Shown here: positions 50,497 to 59,820 of the stretch, one piece after another
Layout of the letters: each line of letters starts with the position of its first letter
Numbering within the stretch: the stretch's first letter is position 1
NCBI GenBank assembly: GCA_031411235.1
Contig: JANOAR010000242.1
Span: forward strand, 7,664-71,663
DNA: 64,000 bases
Source of the DNA: JANOAR01 sp031411235
Lineage (GTDB): Bacteria; Verrucomicrobiota; Verrucomicrobiia; Verrucomicrobiales; Verrucomicrobiaceae
Direction: 5' to 3'
Notes under the pieces: generated by a model
The model's input: the letters and a program-made list of their open reading frames with translations, nothing else
Told to the model about the DNA's origin: nothing
Database searches by the model: none
Program-made: the position numbers and the translations under genes

Positions 50497-51990
50497 TCAC
50501 AGCCACCCCACTTGCCCCAGTCGCCCGGTCAGTTCCATCTGCCGCTCCAACTGCGCCGCGTATAAGGCCGCAGTCGCGGCGTCGGGTTTGCAACGTGTCG
50601 TCTCGTCGAGCACCACTAGCTTCGCGCATAGCGACTCGTAGCTCGCGCTGCCGCCTGCTTGCGCGTAAGCCGCCTGGATGGCTGCGCCCAGTGCGGCACC
50701 TTCACTCGTGCTCAAGGTGACGACTTCAGCATTAAAGGCATCCGCCGCCATCTGTCGCCATGTCGCGCTCTTGCTGCCACCGCCCGTCAGACGGATTTCG
50801 CGAGGGTTCATGCCCAGATCGCGGAAGCGCTTCAAGCCATAGGCAAGGCCTAGCGTCGCGCCTTCCATCGCGGCCCGCGCGATGTGTCCCGCTGTCATGT
50901 TGGTGGGGCGCAGGCCATGCAGCACGCCCGTGCCATTGGGTAGATTCGGCGTGCGCTCACCATTCAGGTAGGGCAGGAAAGTGAGGCCCTCGGCTCCCAC
51001 AGGCACACTGCGCACGGCGGCTTCGAGCTGGGCATGATCCCAGCCATACATTTCGCGCACTTGCTCGGTGACGACGGTGACATTCATCGTGCAGACCAGT
51101 GGCAGCCATTGGTCGGTGCTATCGCAGAAGGCCGCGACCTCGCCTTGGCCATCCACCACGGCTTCGCCAGCGACGCCATACAACGTGCCGCTGGTGCCAA
51201 AGCTCGCCGTGATGACCCCCGGCTGCACGTTGCCCGTGCCGATCGCCCCCATCATGTTATCGCCCCCGCCCGCGCTGATGACCACATCGCTGCCCATGCC
51301 CCACTTCGCTGCGAGATCTGCCCGCAGCGTGCCATGCGCCTCGCGCGATGAGCCCAGCGGCGGCAGCATGGCTCGCACGCTCGGGTCGATGAAGTCGATG
51401 ATCTCGTAGCACCACTCGCGCGTCCGTACATTGAGAATGCCCATGCCCGAAGCATCGCCGAACTCCATGCGCATCACCCCACTGAGGTGAAAATTGATGT
51501 AGTCGTGCGGCAGCAGAATGGTCTTTGTCTTGGCAAAATTGGCAGGCTCATTTTGCTTCAGCCACAGCAGCTTGGGTATCGTGTAGCCCGGCAGCATCGC
51601 ATTGCCGGCGAGGTGAATGACACCCGGCTGGCCACCGAACTCATGCGCGATCTCGGCACACTGTGCTTGGGTGCTGGTATCGCACCACAACTTCGCCGCA
51701 CGCACGGGTTGATCATCCGCTCCGAGGCACACCAGACCATGCTGTTGGCCGCTCACGCCGATGCCTTTAATGAGCGCCGCACCAGCACTGCCCAGCTGCT
51801 GCACGCAGGACGCAACACAGGCATCCACTGCGTCCAGCCAGTCCTGTGGTTGCTGCTCCAGATGCCCGGCTGGCAGGCCCGCGATGAGTTCGTAGTGAGC
51901 CTGCGACTGGGCGATGATCTTGCCTGTGCCGAAGTCCAGGACGATGGCTTTTGTGCTCTGGGTGCCGCTGTCGATGCCGAGGAAATACAT
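50497..51990 (-). CDS. xylB: Xylulokinase (FGGY family)
   Basis: A 497-residue FGGY sugar kinase that phosphorylates D-xylulose to xylulose-5-phosphate. Seen: FLGIDSGTQSTKAIVLDF at the start (phosphate loop of the sugar kinase fold), KGIGVSGQQHGLVCLG, AKLWCDTSTQAQC, LPHDYINFHLSGVMRMEFGD, ISAGGGDNMMGAIGTGNVQP, FLPYLNGERTPNLPNGTGVL, RLTGGGSKSATWRQMAADAF, and SEGAALGAAIQAAYA. The ATG at 51990 is the family start; the upstream frame to 52071 is not conserved. No xylA or xylose transporter adjoins it. Confidence 0.93.
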   Translation of the reverse strand: MYFLGIDSGTQSTKAIVLDFGTGKIIAQSQAHYELIAGLPAGHLEQQPQDWLDAVDACVASCVQQLGSAGAALIKGIGVSGQQHGLVCLGADDQPVRAAKLWCDTSTQAQCAEIAHEFGGQPGVIHLAGNAMLPGYTIPKLLWLKQNEPANFAKTKTILLPHDYINFHLSGVMRMEFGDASGMGILNVRTREWCYEIIDFIDPSVRAMLPPLGSSREAHGTLRADLAAKWGMGSDVVISAGGGDNMMGAIGTGNVQPGVITASFGTSGTLYGVAGEAVVDGQGEVAAFCDSTDQWLPLVCTMNVTVVTEQVREMYGWDHAQLEAAVRSVPVGAEGLTFLPYLNGERTPNLPNGTGVLHGLRPTNMTAGHIARAAMEGATLGLAYGLKRFRDLGMNPREIRLTGGGSKSATWRQMAADAFNAEVVTLSTSEGAALGAAIQAAYAQAGGSASYESLCAKLVVLDETTRCKPDAATAALYAAQLERQMELTGRLGQVGWL

Positions 51991-52139
51991 GAGGGTGCTG
52001 ATGTTAAAAAATGGAACAGGCAGCATTGGCAGCGAGGTGAGCGCAGGGCAAGGCGAATCCATGGGCAGCACAATGGCGGCGATGGAGCTTTAGTCGCTAG
52101 CTTCTACCCAGACGCGACGTAGTCTTGCCACCCCAAAAA

Positions 52140-53255
52140 ATGTCCAACAGTCGCCCGTCCTTTCTCGTCCGAGCCCTCAGCTTCCTCATCATAGCAGGTC
52201 TCGTCGCAGTGGCGGGCCTTTGGTTTTACAAAAAGGAAACCGCCGTTCAGGCAACCCCCACCGCAGCCGCCAAACCTGCCAGCGCTGTCACCACGGCGAA
52301 GGTCAAGCGCGACAGCTATGTCACCGCCATCGAAGCCATCGGCACCGTCGAGGCCGATGAATCCATCGCTATCATGCCGAACGTCACCGAAACCGTCACG
52401 GCGCTCAATTTTGATGATGATCAGTTCGTGAAACAGGGGACGCTGCTCGCCAGTCTCAGCGACGCGGAAGAGCAGGCAATGCTGGCCTCGGCAAAGTCCT
52501 CACTGGCTGAAGAAGAGCGCGAGACAGCCCGCTTGGTCGGACTTGTTAAAGAAGGAGCCGCGCCTGAAGCCAAGCTCGAAGAGGGTCGAACCAAGATCGA
52601 AGTCGCGCGGCAAAAAATCCGTGAAGCCGAGGCCAAACTCGCCGACCGCCACATCGTCGCGCCCTTCGATGGCTGGCTCGGCCTGCGTCGCATCAGCGTC
52701 GGTGCCCTCGTCTCGCCCAGCACCATCATCGCGACTTTGGACAAGGTCGATGTGGTAAAAATCACCTTCAGTGTGCCAGAGACCACCCTCAGTTCATTGA
52801 AACCCGGCATCGAGATCACCTCCTTCGCCGAAGCTGCACGCGACAAAAAATTCAAAGGTAAAATCGCCCACATCGACTCGCGCATTGACCCCATCACGCG
52901 CTCCATCGAGGCACGCGCCGAGGTGGCCAATCCTGAGCGCGACTTGAAGCCGGGGATGCTCGTCATCGTGCAGATCGCCATGCAGCCCAGCCAGTCGCTC
53001 TCTATCCCCGAGCGCTCCTTGGTGCCCATCGGCACGGCGGCTTACGTCTTCACCATCGAAGGAAACAAAGCCAAGCGCACCGAGGTGAAAATCGCCCGCC
53101 GCAAACCTGGCTACATCGAGATAATATCCGGCCTCATCGAAGGACAAATCATCATCGCGGACGGGCTCGTAGGGCTTCAGGATGGAGCCCCAGTGCGCGT
53201 TATAGGCGAGTTCGACAAGCCCGTGCCTGCCTTCAACCCCGAGCAGCCGAAGTAA
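52140..53255 (+). CDS. RND efflux adaptor (membrane fusion protein)
   Basis: A 371-residue membrane fusion protein: N-terminal anchor (residues 10-29), then the adaptor core TAIEAIGTVEADESIAIMPN, VTALNFDDDQFVKQGTLLAS, an alpha-hairpin (EEQAMLASAKSSLAEEERET, KIEVARQKIREAEAKLADRH), the second lipoyl half IVAPFDGWLGLRRISVGALV, and beta-barrel/MP domain to SIPERSLVPIGTAAYVFTIE. It is six bases before the RND permease, an operon. The start at 52140 is MSNSRP; 52125 is possible. It should link the permease to an outer-membrane channel, which is not encoded here. Confidence 0.93.
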   Translation: MSNSRPSFLVRALSFLIIAGLVAVAGLWFYKKETAVQATPTAAAKPASAVTTAKVKRDSYVTAIEAIGTVEADESIAIMPNVTETVTALNFDDDQFVKQGTLLASLSDAEEQAMLASAKSSLAEEERETARLVGLVKEGAAPEAKLEEGRTKIEVARQKIREAEAKLADRHIVAPFDGWLGLRRISVGALVSPSTIIATLDKVDVVKITFSVPETTLSSLKPGIEITSFAEAARDKKFKGKIAHIDSRIDPITRSIEARAEVANPERDLKPGMLVIVQIAMQPSQSLSIPERSLVPIGTAAYVFTIEGNKAKRTEVKIARRKPGYIEIISGLIEGQIIIADGLVGLQDGAPVRVIGEFDKPVPAFNPEQPK

Positions 53256-53261
53256 CGCACC

Positions 53262-56200
53262 ATGTGGCTCTCTGACACCAGCGTCCGCCGTCCCGTGCTC
53301 GCCACGGTGATGAATCTCATCCTCATCGCCTTCGGGCTGGTTGCATACTTGCGTCTGCAAATACGCGAGTATCCCGACATTGAACCGCCCATCGTCACGG
53401 TTGAAACTTACTATCGTGGGGCCTCCGCGAGTGTCGTGGAGCGGCGTATTTCACAGCGGCTAGAGGATCGCATCAGCGCTGTCGAAGCGATCAAAAACAT
53501 CTCGTCCATCAGCGTCGATGGGAAGTCGGAGATCACCGTGGAATTTAACCTCGGGCGCGATCTTGATGCGGCGGCGAATGACATTCGCGAGGCCATCAGC
53601 CCCGTCGTCACCACCTTTCCCGAGGAAGTGGAAGCGCCCAATGTGGGCAAGACCGAAATCAGTGCCGAGGTGCTGCTTTATCTCAATCTCACCAGCGATA
53701 CTCGCGACACGTTAGCCCTCACCGACTATGCGGATCGTTACCTACTCGACCGCTTCTCGCGCCTGCCTGGAGTTGCCCGCGTGCGCATCAACGGCGGCTC
53801 GCGTTATGCTCTGCGCGTGTGGCTGGATCGCGAGGCGCTCGCAGCTCGTGGACTCACCACCAATGACGTGGAAGACGCGCTGCGCCGTGAAAACGTCGAT
53901 CCGCCTGCAGGCACCGTGCAGTCGCTGGATCGTCAGTTTACAGTGCGCATCAACCGCCAGTACAAGACGCCCGAGGACTTCAAATCCCTCGTCATCGCAC
54001 GCGGTGAAAACGGCTACCAAGTGCGCCTGGGCGAGGTGGCAAAGATCGAACTGGGGGCGGAGGAGTCGCGTGTGTCCTTCAAAGGCAATCGGATAAAAAT
54101 GGTCTCACTCGGCATCATTCGCCAGTCACGCGCCAACTCCCTCGATGTTGCCAAAGCCGTGCGTGCCGAGGCCGAAGCGGTGCGCCTCACCTTGCCCAAA
54201 GACCTGCGTCTGGAGAACAGCTACGACATTAGCCAGTTCATCCAGGAGTCGCTTGATGAAGTCTATCGCACGCTCGGTATCGCCATCGCTCTTGTCATTG
54301 CCATCATCTATCTTTTTCTCGGCAATCTTCGCGCCGTCATCGTGCCGATGGTCGCTGTGCCTGTCAGCACGCTGGCCACATGCATGGTGCTCTACGCGCT
54401 GGGTTACAGCGTGAACACCTTCACGCTGCTGGCCTTTGTTTTAGCCATTGGCTTGGTTGTTGATGACGCCATCGTGGTGCTCGAAAACATCCACCGCCGC
54501 ATTGAGTTGGGCGAGTCGCCACTCGTCGCCGCCTACCTCGGCACGCGGCAGGTGGGTTTCGCTGTTGTCGCCACCACGCTGGTGCTTCTGGCCGTGTTTA
54601 TTCCCATCACTTTCATGCCGGGTGACACTGGGAGGATGTTCACCGAGTTCAGTGTCACGCTCGCGATCTCGGTGTTTTTCAGCGGCTTCGTCGCCCTTAC
54701 TTTATCGCCCATGCTGGCTTCAAAAATCATGCGCGACCGCGAGAACGATGGCTACATCGCACGGAAATTGAAGCGTATCTTTGACTTTATCCAGCGCGGC
54801 TACCGTCGCGTGCTCGGGCTTCTGCTGCACTTCCCCGCGACCACTATCCCAGTGGTTCTCGGCCTCATCGCGCTGTGCTTGTGGCTCATTAAGGCGATCC
54901 CCGAAGAGTTCATGCCACGCGAGGATCGCGGCTCGTTTTTCGTCACCGCTACGAGCCCGCCGGGCACCACCTTTGCCAACACCATGGAGGTGCTCGAAGA
55001 CCTCAATGAACGAGTCATGTACCTCGTCGAGGGCACTCACGAAGCGACCCGTGTGAATGCCCGCGCACCGCGCAATTTTGGTGCCACCGCCGACTTCAAT
55101 GAAAGCATTGCGGTGATCACGTTGGAGCCGTTTGGCAAACGGCGAAACGGCTTCGAGATCATGACCGAAATCCGCGCCAAGACCGCCGATATGCCCGGAG
55201 CCAAAGTCGCCGTCATCATGCGTCAGGGCATGTCGCGTGGGCTCAATAAGCCGCTCGAAATCGTCGTCGGTGGCCCCACCTATGAGGAGTTGACCCAGTG
55301 GCGCGACATCATCATGGCCAAGGCTCGGGAGAATCCCAAGCTTGTCGGCTTCGACTGCGATTACCGCGATACCAAGCCCCAACTCCAGCTCAAAATAAAC
55401 CAAGCCCGCGCTGCCGATCTCGGCGTGAGCAGTGCCAACGTTGGCCGCACGCTGGAGACATTGCTCGGCAGTCGTCGCGTCACGACATTCATCCACCAAG
55501 GCGAAGAATACGATGTGCTCGTCGAGGGTAGTTACAGTGACAAACGCAGCCCGCTCGACCTCAACAACATCTTCGTCCGCAGCGAACGCAGCAAGCAGCT
55601 CATCCCCCTTGCTAATCTCGTGACGATCGAAGAATTCGCCGACAGCGGCACGCTCAATCGCTACAACCGTATGCGATCCATCACCTTCGACGCCGAGCTG
55701 GCCACTGGCTACAGCCTCGGCGATGCGGTAGCTTTTATGGAAGGCCTTATTGCCGACAACCTACCGCCGAGCGCCATCATCGGTTACAAAGGCAACGCGC
55801 TGAAACTCAAGGAAAGCAGCGGTAGCAACGCCCTCATTTTTGGCCTCGCGTTGCTCATCACCTTCCTCGTTTTAGCCGCGCAATTCGAGAGTTTCGTGCA
55901 TCCGCTGACCATACTTTTCACCGTGCCCGTCGCCGTCGCGGGCGCATTGCTCGGTCTGAAATACATGGGCCAAAACCAGAGCATCTACAGCCAGATCGGT
56001 CTCATTATGCTCATCGGCCTTGCGGCAAAAAACGGCATTCTCATCGTCGAATTTATCAACCAACTGCGCGATGAAGGTGTGGCCTTTCGCGAGGCCATCC
56101 TGACTGCCAGCGAGCAGCGCCTGCGCCCCATTGTGATGACCGCGCTGGCCACAGTGATGGGCGCACTGCCGCTGATGCTCAGCCACGGTGCCGGGGCCGA

Positions 56201-56357
56201 AACGCGCATGGTTGTGGGCGTAGTCATCGTTTTCGGTGTGAGTCTCGCGACGGTGGTGACGCTCTTCCTCGTGCCAATGGTCTATGCCTTGCTCGCACGA
56301 AATACGGGCTCCATCAGCGATGTGAGTAAGCGATTGGAAGCGGCGTTGCGGGAATGA
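53262..56357 (+). CDS. RND efflux permease (HAE1-like)
   Basis: A 1031-residue proton-driven inner-membrane exporter of the AcrB/MexB superfamily. Seen: LATVMNLILIAFGLVAYLRL as the first helix, YRGASASVVERRISQRLED and VEAIKNISSISVDGKSEITV of the pore domain, the paired proton-relay aspartates in AIGLVVDDAIVVLENIHRRI (transmembrane helix 4), FIPITFMPGDTGRMFTEFSV, and the helix-10 lysine in LIGLAAKNGILIVEFINQLR. Twelve helices in two repeats fit the length. No TolC-like gene adjoins. Substrate range (drugs, metals, lipids) cannot be read from the sequence. Confidence 0.95.
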   Translation: MWLSDTSVRRPVLATVMNLILIAFGLVAYLRLQIREYPDIEPPIVTVETYYRGASASVVERRISQRLEDRISAVEAIKNISSISVDGKSEITVEFNLGRDLDAAANDIREAISPVVTTFPEEVEAPNVGKTEISAEVLLYLNLTSDTRDTLALTDYADRYLLDRFSRLPGVARVRINGGSRYALRVWLDREALAARGLTTNDVEDALRRENVDPPAGTVQSLDRQFTVRINRQYKTPEDFKSLVIARGENGYQVRLGEVAKIELGAEESRVSFKGNRIKMVSLGIIRQSRANSLDVAKAVRAEAEAVRLTLPKDLRLENSYDISQFIQESLDEVYRTLGIAIALVIAIIYLFLGNLRAVIVPMVAVPVSTLATCMVLYALGYSVNTFTLLAFVLAIGLVVDDAIVVLENIHRRIELGESPLVAAYLGTRQVGFAVVATTLVLLAVFIPITFMPGDTGRMFTEFSVTLAISVFFSGFVALTLSPMLASKIMRDRENDGYIARKLKRIFDFIQRGYRRVLGLLLHFPATTIPVVLGLIALCLWLIKAIPEEFMPREDRGSFFVTATSPPGTTFANTMEVLEDLNERVMYLVEGTHEATRVNARAPRNFGATADFNESIAVITLEPFGKRRNGFEIMTEIRAKTADMPGAKVAVIMRQGMSRGLNKPLEIVVGGPTYEELTQWRDIIMAKARENPKLVGFDCDYRDTKPQLQLKINQARAADLGVSSANVGRTLETLLGSRRVTTFIHQGEEYDVLVEGSYSDKRSPLDLNNIFVRSERSKQLIPLANLVTIEEFADSGTLNRYNRMRSITFDAELATGYSLGDAVAFMEGLIADNLPPSAIIGYKGNALKLKESSGSNALIFGLALLITFLVLAAQFESFVHPLTILFTVPVAVAGALLGLKYMGQNQSIYSQIGLIMLIGLAAKNGILIVEFINQLRDEGVAFREAILTASEQRLRPIVMTALATVMGALPLMLSHGAGAETRMVVGVVIVFGVSLATVVTLFLVPMVYALLARNTGSISDVSKRLEAALRE

Positions 56358-56368
56358 AAAATGATCAC

Positions 56369-56390
56369 AAACCCGTATTTAGTCGGGTTT
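56369..56390 (+). terminator. Weak hairpin after the RND operon
   Basis: aaacccg/cgggttt (56369-56375, 56384-56390) with an eight-base loop, 12 bases after the permease stop. The T-run is only three bases, so termination is uncertain. Confidence 0.35.
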
Positions 56391-56433
56391 GACGAACGTT
56401 TAATATAAGCGTCATTCGCCCCCCAAAAAACCC

Positions 56434-57777
56434 ATGTCCGTATCGTTTCGGCTACTTGTCCTTTTCTGCAGCACACTTTTATCCAGCACGCTCGAAGCAG
56501 AACTCGTTGTGCCGGGGCCTAGTGGCGAGATGCCACCGCTTGTGGCTCCTGATCAAGCCGGGCTCTTGCCCATGCCTGCGCCAACAGTGATAACAAGCTC
56601 GACTTTGGTCGCAAACCAAAGCACGGGCCTCACGATACCAGTAACCGTGCCGCCGCCGAAAAAAACAAAGGTGCAAACTGCCAATCCTGGCCCTTGGGGA
56701 GAAATGGAATATTACCCCGTATTTCTTGAGGCTCCGGCATCGCTGTTGGAAAATTTTCCACTGCCAAACACCAAACCTCGGTGGACTTTCCCGCGCTCCA
56801 TGGTGGAAAAGCTTCCTGATTTATTCCGCAGCGCAGGCTTGCCACAGGCTTTTGCGGATTCCCTTCTGGCGTCAGCCTCCCAGGTTGAGGATGGCGAGTG
56901 GGCACATCTCTTCCCTGCCCTGCCCGGTTTGGAAGCGATGACTCCTTCGATGCGCGGTATTATCTATACTGAACTGCGCAAGCATTCCCCCAATGAATTC
57001 CATGTTGATCCCGTGCTGATCATCACAGGCGATGTGGATCAATGGTTCGCGCATAGTAAAATGCGGCCAGAGATCATCGAAAAAATCAAATCCTACACTT
57101 ACTTGCGTGGCGAGTGCCTTGCCTTTAGCGACCTCTCGGCGCTACTTTCCTATGCGGAAGGCGAAGCGGATGCACGAGCGATCATGAAAGGCCTGACGCG
57201 CACCCAGACGTTGATGGTGAGAATCAAACTAAATGCCACAACGGATCTGCCAAGCATCATGGAATACTGGACAACGGGGCTCAATCTGCGGCGCAAAGAC
57301 ATTGAGCCTCTGATGCAGTCCATCATCGACTTGGAGGGGGATGAAAAACTGGGGCTCGTTCACTTGCTACCCGCACTTCCCCGCAAACTGCTCTACACCT
57401 ACCCCGACACCGGGGCCTCTCGCGATGGTATCCTGCCCGACTGCCATTGGACTTCGCTCAATTTTTTTAACTACGATGCGCAGCCCTACTTACTTGATCC
57501 TCGCCTCGCGACAAGTGCTGTGCTGGAGCGATTCAACCCCATTGATGAGCCCTTCAAATTCGGTGACATTTTATTCTTTCTCGATGTCGTCAATGGCGAT
57601 GCCTTTCACTCCTGCATCTTTATCGCCGACGACATTGTGTTTACCAAAAATGGCCGCAACCTCCTTTCACCTTGGATCTTGATGAAACTAGGCGACGTGA
57701 AAAAAATCTACATGCACGACAACAATGGTCGCGTGCAAGGCTACCGAAATAAGAAAGCCACGAGTCTTGCCAAATAA
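56434..57777 (+). CDS. Secreted protein with NlpC/P60-like C-terminal domain (tentative)
   Basis: A 447-residue exported protein. A signal peptide in residues 1-22 (RLLVLFCSTLLSSTLEA) leads to a Pro/Thr-rich segment and then a helical middle with LEAMTPSMRGIIYTELRKHS and YTYLRGECLAFSDLSALLSY. The last 110 residues read like a papain-fold NlpC/P60-type amidase: a candidate nucleophile Cys in LPDCHWTSLNFFNY, FGDILFFLDV, and a candidate His in DAFHSCIFIADDIVFTKNGR. The domain assignment comes from residue order only, not a recognised full match. It could act on peptidoglycan. It is monocistronic. Confidence 0.55.
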   Translation: MSVSFRLLVLFCSTLLSSTLEAELVVPGPSGEMPPLVAPDQAGLLPMPAPTVITSSTLVANQSTGLTIPVTVPPPKKTKVQTANPGPWGEMEYYPVFLEAPASLLENFPLPNTKPRWTFPRSMVEKLPDLFRSAGLPQAFADSLLASASQVEDGEWAHLFPALPGLEAMTPSMRGIIYTELRKHSPNEFHVDPVLIITGDVDQWFAHSKMRPEIIEKIKSYTYLRGECLAFSDLSALLSYAEGEADARAIMKGLTRTQTLMVRIKLNATTDLPSIMEYWTTGLNLRRKDIEPLMQSIIDLEGDEKLGLVHLLPALPRKLLYTYPDTGASRDGILPDCHWTSLNFFNYDAQPYLLDPRLATSAVLERFNPIDEPFKFGDILFFLDVVNGDAFHSCIFIADDIVFTKNGRNLLSPWILMKLGDVKKIYMHDNNGRVQGYRNKKATSLAK

Positions 57778-57798
57778 GAGCCACGCTATCGCGAGAGT

Positions 57799-58176
57799 CT
57801 AAAGTTCAGCAATGACCTCGATCTCCACGAGCGCCCCCAGTGGCAATCTGGCTACCTGCACGGTAGATCGAGCTGGCTTGTGGCCTGCGAATGCCGCCTC
57901 GTAGATAGCGTTCACCTTGGGGAAGTCGCCCATGTCTTGGAGAAAGACCGTCGCCTTGGCCACATTCGCCAAGCTCACCCCTTGAGAGGCCAGCACAGCA
58001 CGGATATTGGCAAAGACTTGCTGCGTCTGCCCTTCGATCTCGGTGGCCGTTATCGAGCCTACGGCGGGATCAATGGGGATCTGCCCCGAGCAAAAAAGCA
58101 AGCCACCGCAGCGTGTGGCTTGGGAATAGGGGCCGATAGCCGCAGGGGCTCCAGGAGCATTGTTGATGAGTTGCAT
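57799..58176 (-). CDS. ridA: RidA, enamine/imine deaminase
   Basis: A 125-residue canonical RidA that hydrolyses 2-aminoacrylate and related enamines released by PLP enzymes, preventing damage. Seen: APAAIGPYSQATRCGGLLFC, SGQIPIDPAVGS, TQQVFANIRAVLASQGVSLA, KATVFLQDMGDFPKVNAIYE, and the active-site PARSTVQVARLPLGALVEIE with its arginine. The length and ends match the family. It is divergent from the GcvH-like gene across about 100 bases. A second RidA-type gene is at 50 kb. Confidence 0.95.
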   Translation of the reverse strand: MQLINNAPGAPAAIGPYSQATRCGGLLFCSGQIPIDPAVGSITATEIEGQTQQVFANIRAVLASQGVSLANVAKATVFLQDMGDFPKVNAIYEAAFAGHKPARSTVQVARLPLGALVEIEVIAEL

Positions 58177-58279
58177 GAGTGTTTGAAAAAGCAGCGTGCG
58201 GAGGTTAGGCGAATGCGCCCAATTGCAAGGGCGAGTTCCACAGGTTCACGATTTTAGCCTTGCGCCCCTACCTTTTCCC

Positions 58280-58762
58280 ATGCCCCTCACCTTCGCCCGC
58301 TACAAGCACGCGCGCTTCTCTGCCCGCTTCCCAGATACCTTCCGTTACTCGCCCTCGCACTACTGGATGGCACCCGTAGAGGGCGAGACTGGGCTGTGGC
58401 GTGTGGGCTTCACCAAGTTCGCCACGCGTATGTTGGGCGAGTTGGTGGACTGTGAGTGGCAGGTGGAAAAGGGCGGGGTTGTGGAGCCTGGCAAAGTCGT
58501 TGGCTGGGTCGAAGGCTTCAAAGCCGCGAGTGATGTCTATTGCGTTATGAATGGCCACTTCGAGAGCGGCAACGCCGCGCTCAAGCAAGATGCCTGCATC
58601 GTCCGCACCGACCCCTACGAGCAGGGCTGGCTGTATGCCGTGCGCGGAGAGCCCGAAGCTGAAAGCGTGGACGTTCACGGCTACATCGCACTGCTAGACG
58701 CCACCATCCGCCGCATGGCAGAGACCATGCATGGCGATGAATCTAGCGACGAAGCGAAGTAA
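58280..58762 (+). CDS. Stand-alone GcvH-like lipoyl protein
   Basis: A 160-residue protein of the glycine-cleavage H family. Seen: PSHYWMAPVEGETGLWRVGF (GcvH: HEWV...G.VGIT), VGFTKFATRMLGELVDCEWQ, and the lipoylation site GWVEGFKAASDVYC with Lys81, followed by VMNGHFESGNAAL. The ends are longer than in E. coli GcvH (129). No gcvT, gcvP, lipB or lipA gene is in the window. GcvH-like paralogues in other bacteria serve lipoic-acid relay or sulfur metabolism; here no partner is visible. The start at 58280 follows the leader of ridA. Confidence 0.8.
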   Translation: MPLTFARYKHARFSARFPDTFRYSPSHYWMAPVEGETGLWRVGFTKFATRMLGELVDCEWQVEKGGVVEPGKVVGWVEGFKAASDVYCVMNGHFESGNAALKQDACIVRTDPYEQGWLYAVRGEPEAESVDVHGYIALLDATIRRMAETMHGDESSDEAK

Positions 58763-58768
58763 GCCTCA

Positions 58769-59635
58769 TCAAGCTTGCAGCCGAAACCCTGATGGCAGTA
58801 ACTCGCGAATGCTGGTGGCGGTGAGTCGCCCTTCGCGCAGAAAAACCACGCTCGCATCGTCATCGCTGAACTCCGCGATGACCTGCCTACAAGCACCGCA
58901 TGGTGGAAACTCCAGCCCCAGAGCCACCACCGCGATTCTGTCGAGACGGAAGCTTGGCCCCTCGGCGGCAACGCCTGCAAAAATCGCATTTCGTTCCGCG
59001 CATATCGTCAGCCCATACGAGGCATTTTCGACATTGCAGCCCGTGTAGAGTGCGCCTGACTTTGCGACCACCACACAGCCCACCTGGGCCTTGGAATACG
59101 GCGCGTAGGCACACTCCGCAGCCTTGGACGCGAGGGCCATGAGTTCGGCGTCAGACTTGGTTTTTAGCCTCTCGTAATAACGAAACTCCATGCCTTCGCT
59201 GCGACCGATCACCTGCGACTCAGCGAACAGAGACTCAAACGGCGGTAGCCATGTGTCGCCCTCGTACGGGTGCTCCACCCACGTTAGGTACATCCCCTCG
59301 CAATGAGGTAGCAACGCCTCAAACAACTGAGCACCACCGATCACGAATACTTTCTCTGCCTCAATAGCCAGCCCCGCGAGTTCATCCAATGAACGAATCA
59401 CATCGACGCCCTCGCGCTCTGGCATCGTGCGGCTAAGGACGATGTTTCGCCTACCAGGCAAGGGTTTCCCCAGCGACTCGAAGGTGCGTCGTCCCATCAA
59501 GATAGGATGCCCCAACGTGGTCTTTTTGAAAAATTTGAGATCCTCAGGCAAGCGCCAGGGCAGAGTGCCATCTTTGCCAATGACACGATTGCTGGCCATG
59601 GCGACGATGGCGATGAGCGGCGGTAGAGAAGTCAT
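58769..59635 (-). CDS. Dihydrofolate reductase-cytidine deaminase fusion
   Basis: A 288-residue two-domain enzyme. Residues 1-158 are dihydrofolate reductase: IAIVAMASNRVIGKDGTLPW, LPEDLKFFKKTTLGHPILMG, GRRTFESLGKPLPGRRNIVL, and VFVIGGAQLFEALL, with the acidic Glu31. Residues 160-288 are cytidine deaminase: AYAPYSKAQVGCVVVAKSG, GCNVENASYGLTICAERNAI (Cys212, Glu214), and FPPCGACRQVIAEF (Cys246, Cys249) for zinc. One continuous frame with no internal stop or frameshift supports a real fusion. It joins folate reduction with pyrimidine salvage, both feeding thymidylate supply. It converges on the GcvH-like gene, with six bases between. Confidence 0.9.
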   Translation of the reverse strand: MTSLPPLIAIVAMASNRVIGKDGTLPWRLPEDLKFFKKTTLGHPILMGRRTFESLGKPLPGRRNIVLSRTMPEREGVDVIRSLDELAGLAIEAEKVFVIGGAQLFEALLPHCEGMYLTWVEHPYEGDTWLPPFESLFAESQVIGRSEGMEFRYYERLKTKSDAELMALASKAAECAYAPYSKAQVGCVVVAKSGALYTGCNVENASYGLTICAERNAIFAGVAAEGPSFRLDRIAVVALGLEFPPCGACRQVIAEFSDDDASVVFLREGRLTATSIRELLPSGFRLQA

Positions 59636-59734
59636 GGTGGCGATGCTAGCAGAGCCCTATGCCGTGGAAAGCGCTTCATCTTCGAGATTCGCCCAAAGCC
59701 GCTACTCCCGGTTAGGGAGGCATGGTTAACAAGG

Positions 59735-59820
59735 TGGTGGGTAGGGCTGGATTCGAACCAGCGTAGGCGTAAACCAACAAATTTACAGTCTGTCCCCTTT
59801 GACCGCTCGGGTACCTACCC
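59735..59820 (-). tRNA. tRNA-Tyr (GTA anticodon)
   Basis: Read on the minus strand from 59820: acceptor GGGTAGG pairs with CCTACCC; the D-arm follows CCGAGCGGTCAAAGGG; the anticodon loop CTGTAAA carries GTA; a long variable arm (class II, as for bacterial tRNA-Tyr) precedes the T-arm GGTTCGAATCC. The discriminator is A and the CCA end is encoded (59735-59737). All signs fit bacterial tRNA-Tyr. Confidence 0.97.
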
